From Bifidobacterium breve (GTDB lineage Bacteria; Actinomycetota; Acidimicrobiia; Acidimicrobiales; Ilumatobacteraceae): a stretch of 16,076 bases of DNA. This document shows, piece after piece, positions 1 to 7,238 of the stretch; positions within the stretch are counted from its first letter, which is position 1; every line of letters starts with the position of its first letter. The stretch is taken from NCBI GenBank assembly GCA_945871625.1, contig CAMBWL010000009.1:1-16076 (forward strand), written 5' to 3'. The translations under genes were made by a program, and so were the position numbers. Under the pieces are notes generated by a model. The model had not been told where the DNA came from. It saw nothing but the letters and a program-made list of their open reading frames with translations, and searched no databases.

Positions 1-826
1 TGATGGCATTATCCACGAGGTTCGAAAACATCGAAACTAGTTGTGCACGATCGCCGCGCACCAAAAGTTCGGCCGAACCTGTCAATGACAGCCCTAAACC
101 TTGGCGCTTTGCGGCATGTTGGTTTGTACTCACGACCTCAACCAAAACATGGCCAAGATCAATATCTGTCCATTCTTCGGTTCCACCAAATTCAACTCGC
201 GATAAATCTAAAAGGTCATCCACGATGCGCGACATTCTGTGCGACTCGGTGACGATTCGTTCGGCAAGTCGCCAAACAACTTCAGTTTCTGTTTCGCCAA
301 TCAGCGAATCAGCAAGTGCCGCGACGGCACCAATCGGCGTTTTGAGTTCATGGCTTAAATTTGCGACAAAATCTGTCTGCACCGTGTCAATTCGTGATTT
401 CTCGGTGATGTCTTGAACCGTCACAACGGCTCGCTGATTTTCAATTACCTGTCCGCACACTTTAAAAAATCGAGTTGTGCCAGCCACCACTTCAAGAATG
501 CGTTCACCTGACTTGGTCATCTTGACTTCTTCGAGCATTTCATCAACTGCCTGGTCAACCAAGATGTCCACATAACGCACCCCAGTCATGGCTGCAGCCA
601 TGCTATTTTGCAACTTTCGACCCAAGTTAGCGTCAACGATGACAACGCCAATTGGCAACAGATTGAGGGCGTCCATCAAACTTTCTAGTTGATCTTCAGT
701 ATTTGCAGTAGTCACTCGCGATTCATTTTGAATCGCGCGACTGAGATTTTTTGACGAACGCTTCGAAATCAGAAACGCAATAATCGCCGTAACTGCCACA
801 CCAGACAAAAAAAACATCAAGTCCAC
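1..826 (-). CDS. senX3: SenX3/PhoR-type sensor histidine kinase, 3' part beyond the window
   Basis: This is the N-terminal 275 residues of a membrane-bound phosphate-responsive histidine kinase; the rest lies beyond base 1. Residues about 4-20 are one hydrophobic segment with no extracytoplasmic loop. Residues about 50-140 look like a PAS-type region, containing LPIGVVIVDA and ending in VTVQDITEKSR. The H-box is DFVANLSHELKTP with phospho-acceptor His159, and the start of the N-box, NLVDNAI, sits at the window edge. The order of one membrane helix, PAS and HisKA matches mycobacterial SenX3. I chose GTG at 826 because AGAGAG lies 5 nt upstream; ATG at 817 and TTG at 820 are alternatives. It starts 15 bases after the phoU stop, so the two are very probably co-transcribed. 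A RegX3/PhoP-type response regulator is expected just outside the window, but this is inference. Confidence 0.9.
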   Translation of the reverse strand, partial: MDLMFFLSGVAVTAIIAFLISKRSSKNLSRAIQNESRVTTANTEDQLESLMDALNLLPIGVVIVDANLGRKLQNSMAAAMTGVRYVDILVDQAVDEMLEEVKMTKSGERILEVVAGTTRFFKVCGQVIENQRAVVTVQDITEKSRIDTVQTDFVANLSHELKTPIGAVAALADSLIGETETEVVWRLAERIVTESHRMSRIVDDLLDLSRVEFGGTEEWTDIDLGHVLVEVVSTNQHAAKRQGLGLSLTGSAELLVRGDRAQLVSMFSNLVDNAI

Positions 827-841
827 AGCGGCTCTCTGTGC

Positions 842-1573
842 TTAGCTTTCTGTTCGTGGAAGCAAAATCTCCCCAGTTCGGTCACCCACGCGAGCCTTGT
901 AACGGCTAATGCCGTCTCTTTCTTTTAACCAGCCTGTGGCGATAAATCTTGTTTTTTCACTCACATTCACAGCGTGGTCGCCGATGCGCTCATAAAAGCG
1001 GGCGACAACCGCGAGCTGCACTGCTACTTGCAAGTCGATTTTTGACTTTGAGTGAGACTCGAAGATTTGCTGAATGAACTGGCGATGCAGGCTGTCTAAA
1101 TATGAGTCCATGTCGTCGATTGCTGCCGCTTTTGCCGAATCGGTCTCTTCGAATGCTTCCATGGTTGATGCAAAGAGATTCTGTGCTTGTTCACTCATCT
1201 TTGTAATTACGCCACGCAACATCGGATCGATGTCGTGACCATATATTCGACGCGCTGCTTTGCAAATGTTGACCACAAGGTCTGCCGAACGCTCGAGTTC
1301 GCCGGCGATCTTGATGATCGCCACAATCTGACGAAGGTCAGCCGCAACAGGTGCCTGTAGCGCCAAAATTTCAAAGCACGCGGCTTCAAGTTCTGCACTT
1401 CGACCGTCGAATTCATCGTCTGCCTGAACCAAATAATCTGCGCCTTCAAGATCACCACTCAACAAGACTGCTGTGGCACGCGGAATCGACTCTGTCAACG
1501 ATGCCCCGAGACGAACTACTTCGGCACGCGCCCCCGCAAGGTCGCTATGAAAATTCTTGCGAATTTCGTCCAT
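842..1573 (-). CDS. phoU: PhoU phosphate signalling regulator
   Basis: A 243-residue cytoplasmic helical protein made of two PhoU repeats. PhoU links the Pst phosphate transporter to the sensor kinase and keeps the Pho response off when phosphate is plentiful. Each repeat carries the family's acidic metal-binding motif: ELERSADLVVN in the first and YERIGDHAVN in the second. About 30 charged residues extend past the second repeat. I chose ATG at 1573 because GAGAGG lies about 8 nt upstream; an in-frame GTG at 1582 overlaps that ribosome site and is less likely. The gene lies between ppk and the SenX3-like kinase on the same strand, with a 15-base gap to the kinase, which supports a phosphate-sensing role. 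The family assignment is firm. The detail of its partner contacts is family knowledge rather than something visible here. Confidence 0.94.
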   Translation of the reverse strand: MDEIRKNFHSDLAGARAEVVRLGASLTESIPRATAVLLSGDLEGADYLVQADDEFDGRSAELEAACFEILALQAPVAADLRQIVAIIKIAGELERSADLVVNICKAARRIYGHDIDPMLRGVITKMSEQAQNLFASTMEAFEETDSAKAAAIDDMDSYLDSLHRQFIQQIFESHSKSKIDLQVAVQLAVVARFYERIGDHAVNVSEKTRFIATGWLKERDGISRYKARVGDRTGEILLPRTES

Positions 1574-1630
1574 TGCTGGCACCTCTCTTCGTACACCTCA
1601 GAATTTCGTCTTCTTACAACGGTATCCCGT

Positions 1631-1674
1631 CCAGAGTGAACTTTAGTAGTCAAAAAAGTTACGCCACAGTGAAC
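1631..1674 (-). promoter_or_regulatory. candidate PHO-box pair upstream of phoU
   Basis: On the minus strand, GTTCACTGTGG (1664-1674) and GTTCACTCTGG (1631-1641) share the heptamer GTTCACT and end in TGG. Their starts are exactly 33 bp apart, which is three 11-bp units. Known actinobacterial PHO boxes are direct repeats of an 11-nt unit beginning G(G/T)TCA. Both copies lie in the 112-base gap between ppk and phoU, 58-101 bases before the phoU start. This suggests a PhoP/RegX3-controlled promoter for phoU and the kinase. Binding is inferred; the two intervening 11-nt units do not match the motif. Confidence 0.45.
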
Positions 1675-1685
1675 AGATTAAATTG

Positions 1686-3797
1686 TCACCGAACCTGGGT
1701 CGCTACAACCCACTCGTGCAGACGCTGCTGAGCATCGCCGATTTCGTCACCCAAATTATGGTTGATCCATTTGTCGTCAATATCTAGTTTGAAGTGAGCC
1801 ACATCGTCGGCCAGCAGAAAACCCAAGACTTTGTCGAGCCAAGCCCGATGCTTCGGGTGCGTGAGTGGCACCAAAACTTCAACTCGCCCATCAAGGTTTC
1901 GCCCCATCAAATCTGCCGAACCAATCAGGTGCAACGGCGACTCGTCTTCAAGGCCGTGCTCAAAGCGATAGATCCGTGAATGCTCTAGATAACGACCAAG
2001 AATCGAGCGCACCTCGATGTTCTCTGACATACCCGGCACACCAGCACGCAAACAGCAAATGCCGCGAACTATCAGATTGATCTTGACCCCAGCGTTACTC
2101 GCTGAGTAAAGCGCGTCAATTATTGACGGGTCAGAGATTGAGTTCAGTTTCAGGGTTATTTGACCCTTGTCTTTAAAAGTTGCCTCCCGATGTATCAGTT
2201 CAAGCACTCGCGGACGCAACTGATGCGGTGCGACAAACAAACGCAAATAGTCGGGTTCTTTGGCGTAGCCGGTCAAATAATTAAACAACTCGGTCGCATC
2301 CGAACCAATTTGCTCTTCACAAGTGAAAAACCCGATGTCTTCGTAAAGTCTCGCCGTTACCGAGTTGTAGTTTCCGGTGCCAATATGCACATACCGTCTC
2401 ATCTGGTCACTGTCTTCGCGCACTACCAAAATGCACTTCGAGTGAGTCTTTAAACCGACAATGCCGTAAGTTACGTGCACGCCTGCATATTCGAGTTCTT
2501 TTGCCCAAGCGATGTTTCGTGCCTCATCAAAGCGCGCCTTGATCTCGAGCACCACGGCCACTTGTTTACCCGCTTCGGCGGCGCGAACAAGATGCTTGGC
2601 GATCGCCGAGTCACCCGAAGTTCGATAAAGGGTCATCTTTATTGAATGAACTTTTGCATCGCTTGCCGCCTGCGCCACAAAAGACTCGACCGAAGATGAA
2701 AATGACTCATGCGGGTGATGCACCAATAATTGTCGTTCACGAATTACTTGAAAAATGCTCTGACTATTGAATTCGGCAGCCATCAACCTGCCTGCGGTCA
2801 GCGGTGGCCACGGCTTAAAACGCAAACCAGGCAAATCAAGTGATGCCAACTGATTGAGTGCATTCATTTCGATGAAACCCGAATGGTAAGTAATGTCTTC
2901 GAGTTCTAGCTCGAGCTCTTGGCACATCAATTCGACAGTTTCTTGGGCGGTGCCCTCTGGGATCTCAAGTCGAACTGCACGACCAAAACGACGGCGGCGC
3001 AACTCCATTTCGACGGCGGCCAACAAATCTTCGGCGTCTTCGTCGTCGAGTGAGAGGTCGGCGTTTCGCGTGACCCTGAACACGAAGCACTGTTCGATCA
3101 ACATGCCCTGAAACAACCGGGGCAAATTGGCCGAGACGACTTCTTCAAGCAGAACAAATTTATTGCCGTCACCTACCCGCATGAACCGCGAAATATTCTT
3201 CGGAATTTTTAGCCTCGCAAATCTTTGTTCGGACGACTGTGGGTCGCGCGCAACCACAGCCAAGTTCATCGCAAGGTTCGAGATATACGGAAACGGATGC
3301 GCCGGGTCAACCACAAGTGGGGTCAAGACCGGAAAGATTCTGCGGTCAAAGTCGTCCGAGAGTCTTGCCTTTTCGGTCTCGCTAAGGTCTGACCAACCAA
3401 CCACTGATACTTCAGATTGATTGAGCCTTGGCAACAACTCTTGCGACCAAACCTTGTGCTGACGGTTCACAAAGTCTTGGGTGCGCCGGGTAATTTCGTG
3501 CAACTGTTGCTGGGGCGTCAAACCATCAACCGTTGGAGTATAAACATCACCTGCCACTTGGTCTTTGAGGGCGGCAACCCTAATTTGATAAAACTCGTCA
3601 AGATTCGACGAGCAGATTGCCAAAAACCGGCATCGCTCAAGCAACGGAACTTTCTCGTCGCTTGCAAGAGTCAGAACGCGATCGTTGAAATCAAGCCAAC
3701 TCAATTCACGATTGATGTAATTCTGTTCGATACTTTTATCGTACGAATTTACTGACTCTCGAACATTTGTTAGAAAGCGATTTCGCCAAAAAGTCAC
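1686..3797 (-). CDS. ppk: polyphosphate kinase 1 (PPK1)
   Basis: A 703-residue PPK1, which reversibly polymerises the gamma phosphate of ATP into polyphosphate. The N domain opens with INRELSWLDFNDRVL (residues 28-42), followed by the head domain and two phospholipase-D-like catalytic domains. The autophosphorylated histidine is His452 in GLKTHSKC. The second catalytic histidine is His606 in YLEHSRIY. The HIGTGNYN segment (471-478) is also typical. Length is in the usual range of about 690-740 residues. The start is GTG at 3797: an in-frame stop lies five codons upstream and no later start precedes the INRELSW block. The ribosome site (ATGAAG) is weak. It is followed by phoU after 112 bases, and the opposing exopolyphosphatase gene is nearby, so synthesis and breakdown of polyphosphate are encoded together. 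Confidence 0.97.
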   Translation of the reverse strand: MTFWRNRFLTNVRESVNSYDKSIEQNYINRELSWLDFNDRVLTLASDEKVPLLERCRFLAICSSNLDEFYQIRVAALKDQVAGDVYTPTVDGLTPQQQLHEITRRTQDFVNRQHKVWSQELLPRLNQSEVSVVGWSDLSETEKARLSDDFDRRIFPVLTPLVVDPAHPFPYISNLAMNLAVVARDPQSSEQRFARLKIPKNISRFMRVGDGNKFVLLEEVVSANLPRLFQGMLIEQCFVFRVTRNADLSLDDEDAEDLLAAVEMELRRRRFGRAVRLEIPEGTAQETVELMCQELELELEDITYHSGFIEMNALNQLASLDLPGLRFKPWPPLTAGRLMAAEFNSQSIFQVIRERQLLVHHPHESFSSSVESFVAQAASDAKVHSIKMTLYRTSGDSAIAKHLVRAAEAGKQVAVVLEIKARFDEARNIAWAKELEYAGVHVTYGIVGLKTHSKCILVVREDSDQMRRYVHIGTGNYNSVTARLYEDIGFFTCEEQIGSDATELFNYLTGYAKEPDYLRLFVAPHQLRPRVLELIHREATFKDKGQITLKLNSISDPSIIDALYSASNAGVKINLIVRGICCLRAGVPGMSENIEVRSILGRYLEHSRIYRFEHGLEDESPLHLIGSADLMGRNLDGRVEVLVPLTHPKHRAWLDKVLGFLLADDVAHFKLDIDDKWINHNLGDEIGDAQQRLHEWVVATQVR

Positions 3798-3856
3798 TCG
3801 GGCTTCATTTCAACGACATATTCGGCCGTATAACAAATGCTGGTTTTGAACTATGC

Positions 3857-4171
3857 CTATTCAGAGGGTGTGGCTGCTGGCGCCACTGCTGGAGCTTCGG
3901 CTGCAACCGCATAACCAAGCTCCCACTCGATGCTGATGCGCTCGCGCTCTGCATCTTTGTTGACTCGCTCTTGATTACGACGAAACTGTGGATCGTTGCG
4001 TGGCAGGAGAATTAGTCGAGCAAGGGTACGCGCACGAAATTCTTCAAGCATATTTTGATCGCCGTAGTCACCGTAGACCTCCCAATGAGGCGCGGCTGAA
4101 CCGAGATAGACGATACGCGCATGACCACGAGGTGGCTCGTTCAAAGTTGTTGCCTCTGCATAATTGGTCAT
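3857..4171 (-). CDS. small protein of unknown function upstream of ppk
   Basis: I do not recognise a named family. With the start chosen here the product is 104 residues: soluble, without signal peptide or membrane segment. It has a central block ARIVYLGSAAPHWEV, a basic helical stretch rich in Arg and Glu (about residues 45-85, with PQFRRNQERVNKDAERERI) and an Ala/Pro-rich tail. ATG at 4171 is strongly favoured over the longer frame from 4261 because AAGGAG lies 5 nt upstream. The shorter form also removes an overlap with the divergent ppx gene. It is followed by ppk after 59 bases and may be co-transcribed with it. A role in polyphosphate metabolism is suggested only by position. Confidence 0.75.
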   Translation of the reverse strand: MTNYAEATTLNEPPRGHARIVYLGSAAPHWEVYGDYGDQNMLEEFRARTLARLILLPRNDPQFRRNQERVNKDAERERISIEWELGYAVAAEAPAVAPAATPSE

Positions 4172-4235
4172 TACATCTCCTTCAATTAGACGATAAATCC
4201 TACCGTCGAACTGTCGCGTTCTAAGATGTGCATTT
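4172..4235. promoter_or_regulatory. divergent promoter region between the ppk-side gene and ppx
   Basis: This 64-base gap separates two divergent starts. On the minus strand, TAGGAT (4197-4202) is a plausible -10 hexamer about 25 bases before the 104-aa gene, which has a good AAGGAG site. On the plus strand, TAAGAT (4222-4227) ends 8 bases before the ppx GTG. Ppx has no ribosome site, so a leaderless transcript starting at or near GTG 4236 is plausible. Neither hexamer has a convincing -35 partner. Confidence 0.35.
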
Positions 4236-5786
4236 GTGGGCTCAGAATCAGAATCAATCATTGCCGCACTCGATATCGGAACAAACAGTTTTCACTTAGT
4301 AGTTGCCAGGCCAGTCGAAACGGGCTTTGAAATCATCGCCAGTGAAAAAGAAGTAATCCGGCTCGGCCATGGTGCTGGCGAAATGAAACAACTTGAGCCC
4401 GAGGCGATCGAGCGAGGCATTGCCTCTCTGAAACGCATGAGAGCCATCTCCGATGTTCACGGCGCAAAGTTACGTGCAGTTGCAACCAGTGCAGTTCGCG
4501 AAGCCAAGAATCGTGGCGAGTTCATAAAGCGTGCGCGCAAAGAGGCCGACATTGAAGTCGAGGTCATTTCAGGTGTCGAAGAAGCACGACTAATTCATAT
4601 TGGTGCTCGATACGCAGTTGCGGTCGGCGAACAACCAATGTTGCTTTGCGACATCGGTGGTGGTTCAACCGAGTTAGTCATTGCCTCGGGTGAAGAGATT
4701 TTGCTGTCGCGTAGTTTCAAACTCGGAGCCGTACGTCTGACTGACAGATTTTTCAGCACCGATGCACTGCACCCAAGCGCCGTCAGTAGTTGCCGCAAGT
4801 TTGTGCGATCGATGCTGGCCACGATAAAACCTGAAGTTACCGAACTCGGCTTTGAGATTGCCGTTGGCTCATCTGGCACGGTCGAAGCGGTGGCCAAACT
4901 AATCAGAAAACTTAACGACGAGCCAGAACCGAAATCGTTCAATCGCTGCGAATTCAGCGCCAAAGATGTGACGAAAGTGTTGGAGTTGCTGGCCGACGTC
5001 CCGACTGTTAAACAGCGAGCGAAAATCTTTGATCTTGATTCGTCTCGGGCCGAGATAATTCTGGCCGGAGCCGTAATTTTAGAAAGTATTGCTCAGTCAT
5101 TTGACGTCAAAACGTTCACTTATTCTGACTATGCGTTGCGCGAAGGCGTCCTTTTTGACACCCTCGCCCGCGAAAACCTGCTCGACCATCCTGAAGACGT
5201 TGACCCGGCGCTGCAGAGCGTCAAGCAACTTGCCGACAGATGCGATGATCGCCCCGAGCACTCGGCTCATGTTTCAAAAATTGCACTTTCGCTATTTGAT
5301 TGCCTACAAAAAAAACTTGACCTCCCACAAACATCGCGCAGGTTTCTCGAGGCTGCGGCCCTTCTCGCAAATGTAGGCGTGATTGTTTCACACTCTAAAC
5401 ATCACCTTCATTCTTATTATGTGATCAGAAACTCAGAACTTGTCGGCTTTACTGATCGCGAGATTGAATTGATCGCAGTCATCGCTCGCTATCACCGCAA
5501 GAGTGCACCAAAGCAGTCACACTCAGAGTTCGCCAAACTCGAAGAAGCCGATCAGAAACTCGTGACATCATTGGCGGCGATTTTGCGCATCGCCATCGGT
5601 CTGGATCGCACTCAAGATGGTCGCGTCAAGTCGGTTACCGTACGCGCCGAAGACGAGCAGTTTTTGATTTTTGCTAAAGCCTCAACCAAGGCAGATATTG
5701 AACTCAACTTGTACGCAGCCAACGAGCGAAGAAGTTTGCTAGCCGATGTGCTCGCAACTAAAATTAAAGTACTCGCACTCAAATAA
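4236..5786 (+). CDS. ppx: exopolyphosphatase, Ppx/GppA family
   Basis: A 516-residue Ppx/GppA phosphatase that removes terminal phosphate from polyphosphate; some members hydrolyse pppGpp. The N-terminal ASKHA-fold half shows phosphate loop 1 (ALDIGTNSFHLVV, residues 11-23), the ISGVEEARLI segment with the catalytic glutamate (about 115-116), phosphate loop 2 (LLCDIGGGSTELV, 136-148) and SSGTVEAVAKL (212-222). The C-terminal half (about 325-510) is an HD-like helical domain, including SHSKHHLHSYYVI (385-397). In it the usual His-Asp/Glu pair is replaced by Ala-Asn in LLANVG (376-381), so a metal site there is doubtful. It lies divergent from the ppk cluster. The GTG start has no Shine-Dalgarno site and sits only ten codons before the first motif. 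Confidence 0.94.
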   Translation: MGSESESIIAALDIGTNSFHLVVARPVETGFEIIASEKEVIRLGHGAGEMKQLEPEAIERGIASLKRMRAISDVHGAKLRAVATSAVREAKNRGEFIKRARKEADIEVEVISGVEEARLIHIGARYAVAVGEQPMLLCDIGGGSTELVIASGEEILLSRSFKLGAVRLTDRFFSTDALHPSAVSSCRKFVRSMLATIKPEVTELGFEIAVGSSGTVEAVAKLIRKLNDEPEPKSFNRCEFSAKDVTKVLELLADVPTVKQRAKIFDLDSSRAEIILAGAVILESIAQSFDVKTFTYSDYALREGVLFDTLARENLLDHPEDVDPALQSVKQLADRCDDRPEHSAHVSKIALSLFDCLQKKLDLPQTSRRFLEAAALLANVGVIVSHSKHHLHSYYVIRNSELVGFTDREIELIAVIARYHRKSAPKQSHSEFAKLEEADQKLVTSLAAILRIAIGLDRTQDGRVKSVTVRAEDEQFLIFAKASTKADIELNLYAANERRSLLADVLATKIKVLALK

Positions 5787-5814
5787 CCAAACTGATCCGC
5801 CTCGTCGGCAAGAA

Positions 5815-5994
5815 CTAGTTGGTGTCAGTTTTTGGAGCTTCGTCTTTCTTCAACTCAGCAGCGCCGTCAGCGAGACCTTTTTTAAGTTCGCTTTGAGCTT
5901 TGCCGAGGTTGCGAGCAATTTTTGGCAGACGAGATCCACCGAAAAGCACTACAACGAGCAAGATGATGATCCAGATTTCAGGGCCGTTGAACAT
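5815..5994 (-). CDS. tatA: TatA, twin-arginine translocase pore subunit
   Basis: A 59-residue protein of the Sec-independent Tat pathway, which moves folded proteins across the cytoplasmic membrane. A very short N-terminus leads into a hydrophobic helix, about residues 7-18 (IWIIILLVVVLF). The family hinge GGSRLPKIARNLG (19-31) and an amphipathic, Lys-rich helix with a short charged tail follow. This layout and length are standard for TatA/TatE. The start is ATG at 5994; the ribosome site is weak (TTGGA close to the start). It converges with ppx, with 28 bases between their stops, and diverges from the formiminotransferase gene across 46 bases. No tatB or tatC is present in the window. Confidence 0.92.
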   Translation of the reverse strand: MFNGPEIWIIILLVVVLFGGSRLPKIARNLGKAQSELKKGLADGAAELKKDEAPKTDTN

Positions 5995-6040
5995 AATCCA
6001 ACTCTAGCATCGCCACCCGAAAATGCGCTAAGCAATATAG

Positions 6041-6847
6041 GTGCTTGAGTGCGTAATCAATATCAGTGAAGGTCGGCGCCTAGACGCGATCGAAAAGATT
6101 CGTAGCCAGATTGGCCATGACGTGCTCAACGTACACAGCGACTTTCACCACCACCGAAGTGTGTTCACACTTGCAAGCACCATTGCGGCTCGCCGACTCA
6201 CCGAACTAAGCGCACAACAATTTGACTTGCGTCAGCATGTTGGTGTTCATCCGCGAATCGGCATCATCGATGTCGTTCCATTCGTGCCACTTGAAAACTC
6301 GACAATTGAACAAGCAATACAGGCAAGAAATGAGTTCGCCGAATATGTGGCGAACGAACTTGAGATTCCAAGTTTTGTTTACGGCCCCGAAAGAGATCTG
6401 CCCGAAATTCGCAAACGGGCATTCGTCGATTTGACGCCGGACTTTGGGCCGAGCAAACCCCACCCGACTGCCGGCGCGATCTGCGTTGGCGCTCGACAAG
6501 TGTTGGTGGCCTACAACATTTGGTTAAAAAACGCGACGGTCGAAGATGGTAGGCGCATTGCACGAGAGATTCGTAGCCGACAGGTGCGCACGTTGGGGCT
6601 TCAGTTAGGCAATGAAATACAGGTCAGCATGAACCTAATTAGCCCCGACGAAGTTGGCCCAGAGTTTGTCTTTGAAGAGGTCGCAAAACGGGCCGAAGTC
6701 GCCCGAGCCGAACTCGTGGGTCTGGTACCTGCTCGCGTACTGACCCAGATTCAAAAATCTCGCTGGGCCGAATTGGATCTAAGCAAAGAAAAAACGATCG
6801 AATGGTGCCTGGCTGCGCGCAATCGCGCGATACAGAATTTGGATTGA
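6041..6847 (+). CDS. glutamate formiminotransferase (stand-alone)
   Basis: A 268-residue protein that transfers the formimino group from formiminoglutamate to tetrahydrofolate, a late step in one histidine-degradation route. The N-terminal block ECVINISEGR (3-12) is characteristic. Other family motifs are QHVGVHPRIGIIDVVP (65-80), FVYGPE, and LTPDFGPSKPHPTAGA (131-146) with the GARQVLVAYN strand. RTLGLQLGNEIQVSMNL (183-199) is the second half of the fold. It lacks the cyclodeaminase domain that is fused in animals. No other histidine-use genes lie nearby. Some bacterial homologues can substitute for 5-formyl-THF cycloligase, so a folate-salvage role is an alternative. The GTG start is fixed by a stop codon directly before it; no ribosome site is visible. 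Its stop lies 5 bases from that of the convergent whiB gene. Confidence 0.9.
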   Translation: MLECVINISEGRRLDAIEKIRSQIGHDVLNVHSDFHHHRSVFTLASTIAARRLTELSAQQFDLRQHVGVHPRIGIIDVVPFVPLENSTIEQAIQARNEFAEYVANELEIPSFVYGPERDLPEIRKRAFVDLTPDFGPSKPHPTAGAICVGARQVLVAYNIWLKNATVEDGRRIAREIRSRQVRTLGLQLGNEIQVSMNLISPDEVGPEFVFEEVAKRAEVARAELVGLVPARVLTQIQKSRWAELDLSKEKTIEWCLAARNRAIQNLD

Positions 6848-6852
6848 CGCGT

Positions 6853-7173
6853 TTAAGCGGTGGCGATATTGCGATTGCTCTGAGCGCGCTGACGGCGAAG
6901 GCGACGGCGCTCTCGCTCTGAGAGCCCGCCCCAAATGCCGAACTTTTCGCCGTTCTCTAAGGCGTATTCAAGACAATCGTTTTTAACTACGCAGCCACGG
7001 CAAACTTCTTTGGCCTCGCGGGTTGACGCACCACGCTCAGGAAAGAAAAGATCCGGGTCGACACCAAGGCAATTTGCCTGGTCTTGCCATGCACGTTCAG
7101 CACTTACTGGTATGTGCACGCGATCTTCCAATTTTGAAACCCTCCCGATTCGCCGACTATCAACGCTCATCAC
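6853..7173 (-). CDS. whiB: WhiB-family Fe-S transcription regulator
   Basis: A redox- or NO-responsive regulator found only in actinobacteria and their phages; it binds a [4Fe-4S] cluster and the main sigma factor. The four cluster cysteines are Cys35, Cys58, Cys61 and Cys67 (C-x22-C-x2-C-x5-C). The family turn GIWGGLSERERR (79-90) follows, then a very basic tail (about 87-97) that contacts DNA. The segment before Cys35 (AWQDQANC) and LFFPERG are closest to the Streptomyces WhiB / mycobacterial WhiB2 branch, which controls septation and cell division; this subfamily call is from memory. The start is uncertain. GTG 7173 or ATG 7170 has no clear ribosome site, whereas GTG at 7119 has GGAAG 5 nt upstream and would give 88 residues, close to Streptomyces WhiB. 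Confidence 0.93.
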   Translation of the reverse strand: MMSVDSRRIGRVSKLEDRVHIPVSAERAWQDQANCLGVDPDLFFPERGASTREAKEVCRGCVVKNDCLEYALENGEKFGIWGGLSERERRRLRRQRAQSNRNIATA

Positions 7174-7202
7174 GTCGACAACGGTGTAACTACAGCGGTG
7201 TC

Positions 7203-7231
7203 ATTCTGCCAAACTTTTACAAAAAATGCAA
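7203..7231 (-). promoter_or_regulatory. candidate promoter for whiB
   Basis: On the minus strand, TTGCAT (7226-7231) and CAGAAT (7203-7208) are separated by 17 bases, as in a housekeeping sigma promoter (three and four of six consensus positions). The -10 lies about 30 bases before GTG 7173. The region is the 65-base gap between the VWA gene end and whiB. Evidence is pattern only. Confidence 0.25.
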
Positions 7232-7238
7232 ATACTGC

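Noticed and set aside
3..416. Plus-strand open frame at the window start
   Set aside because: The minus strand encodes a clear histidine kinase through the same bases; the plus frame has no recognisable motif.
3794..3808. Four-codon upstream ORF (ATG AAG CCC GAG TGA) overlapping the ppk GTG start
   Set aside because: It has no ribosome site and is too short to support coding; the overlap is probably chance.
4208..4221. GAAC-N6-GTTC inverted repeat between the divergent starts, like an actinobacterial LexA box
   Set aside because: The SOS box has a 4-base spacer (GAAC-N4-GTTC); here it is 6, and neither neighbour is an SOS gene.
6815..6828. GCGCG-CAAT-CGCGC hairpin near the end of the formiminotransferase gene
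   Set aside because: It lies within coding sequence, has a 5-bp stem and no following T run, so it is not an intrinsic terminator.
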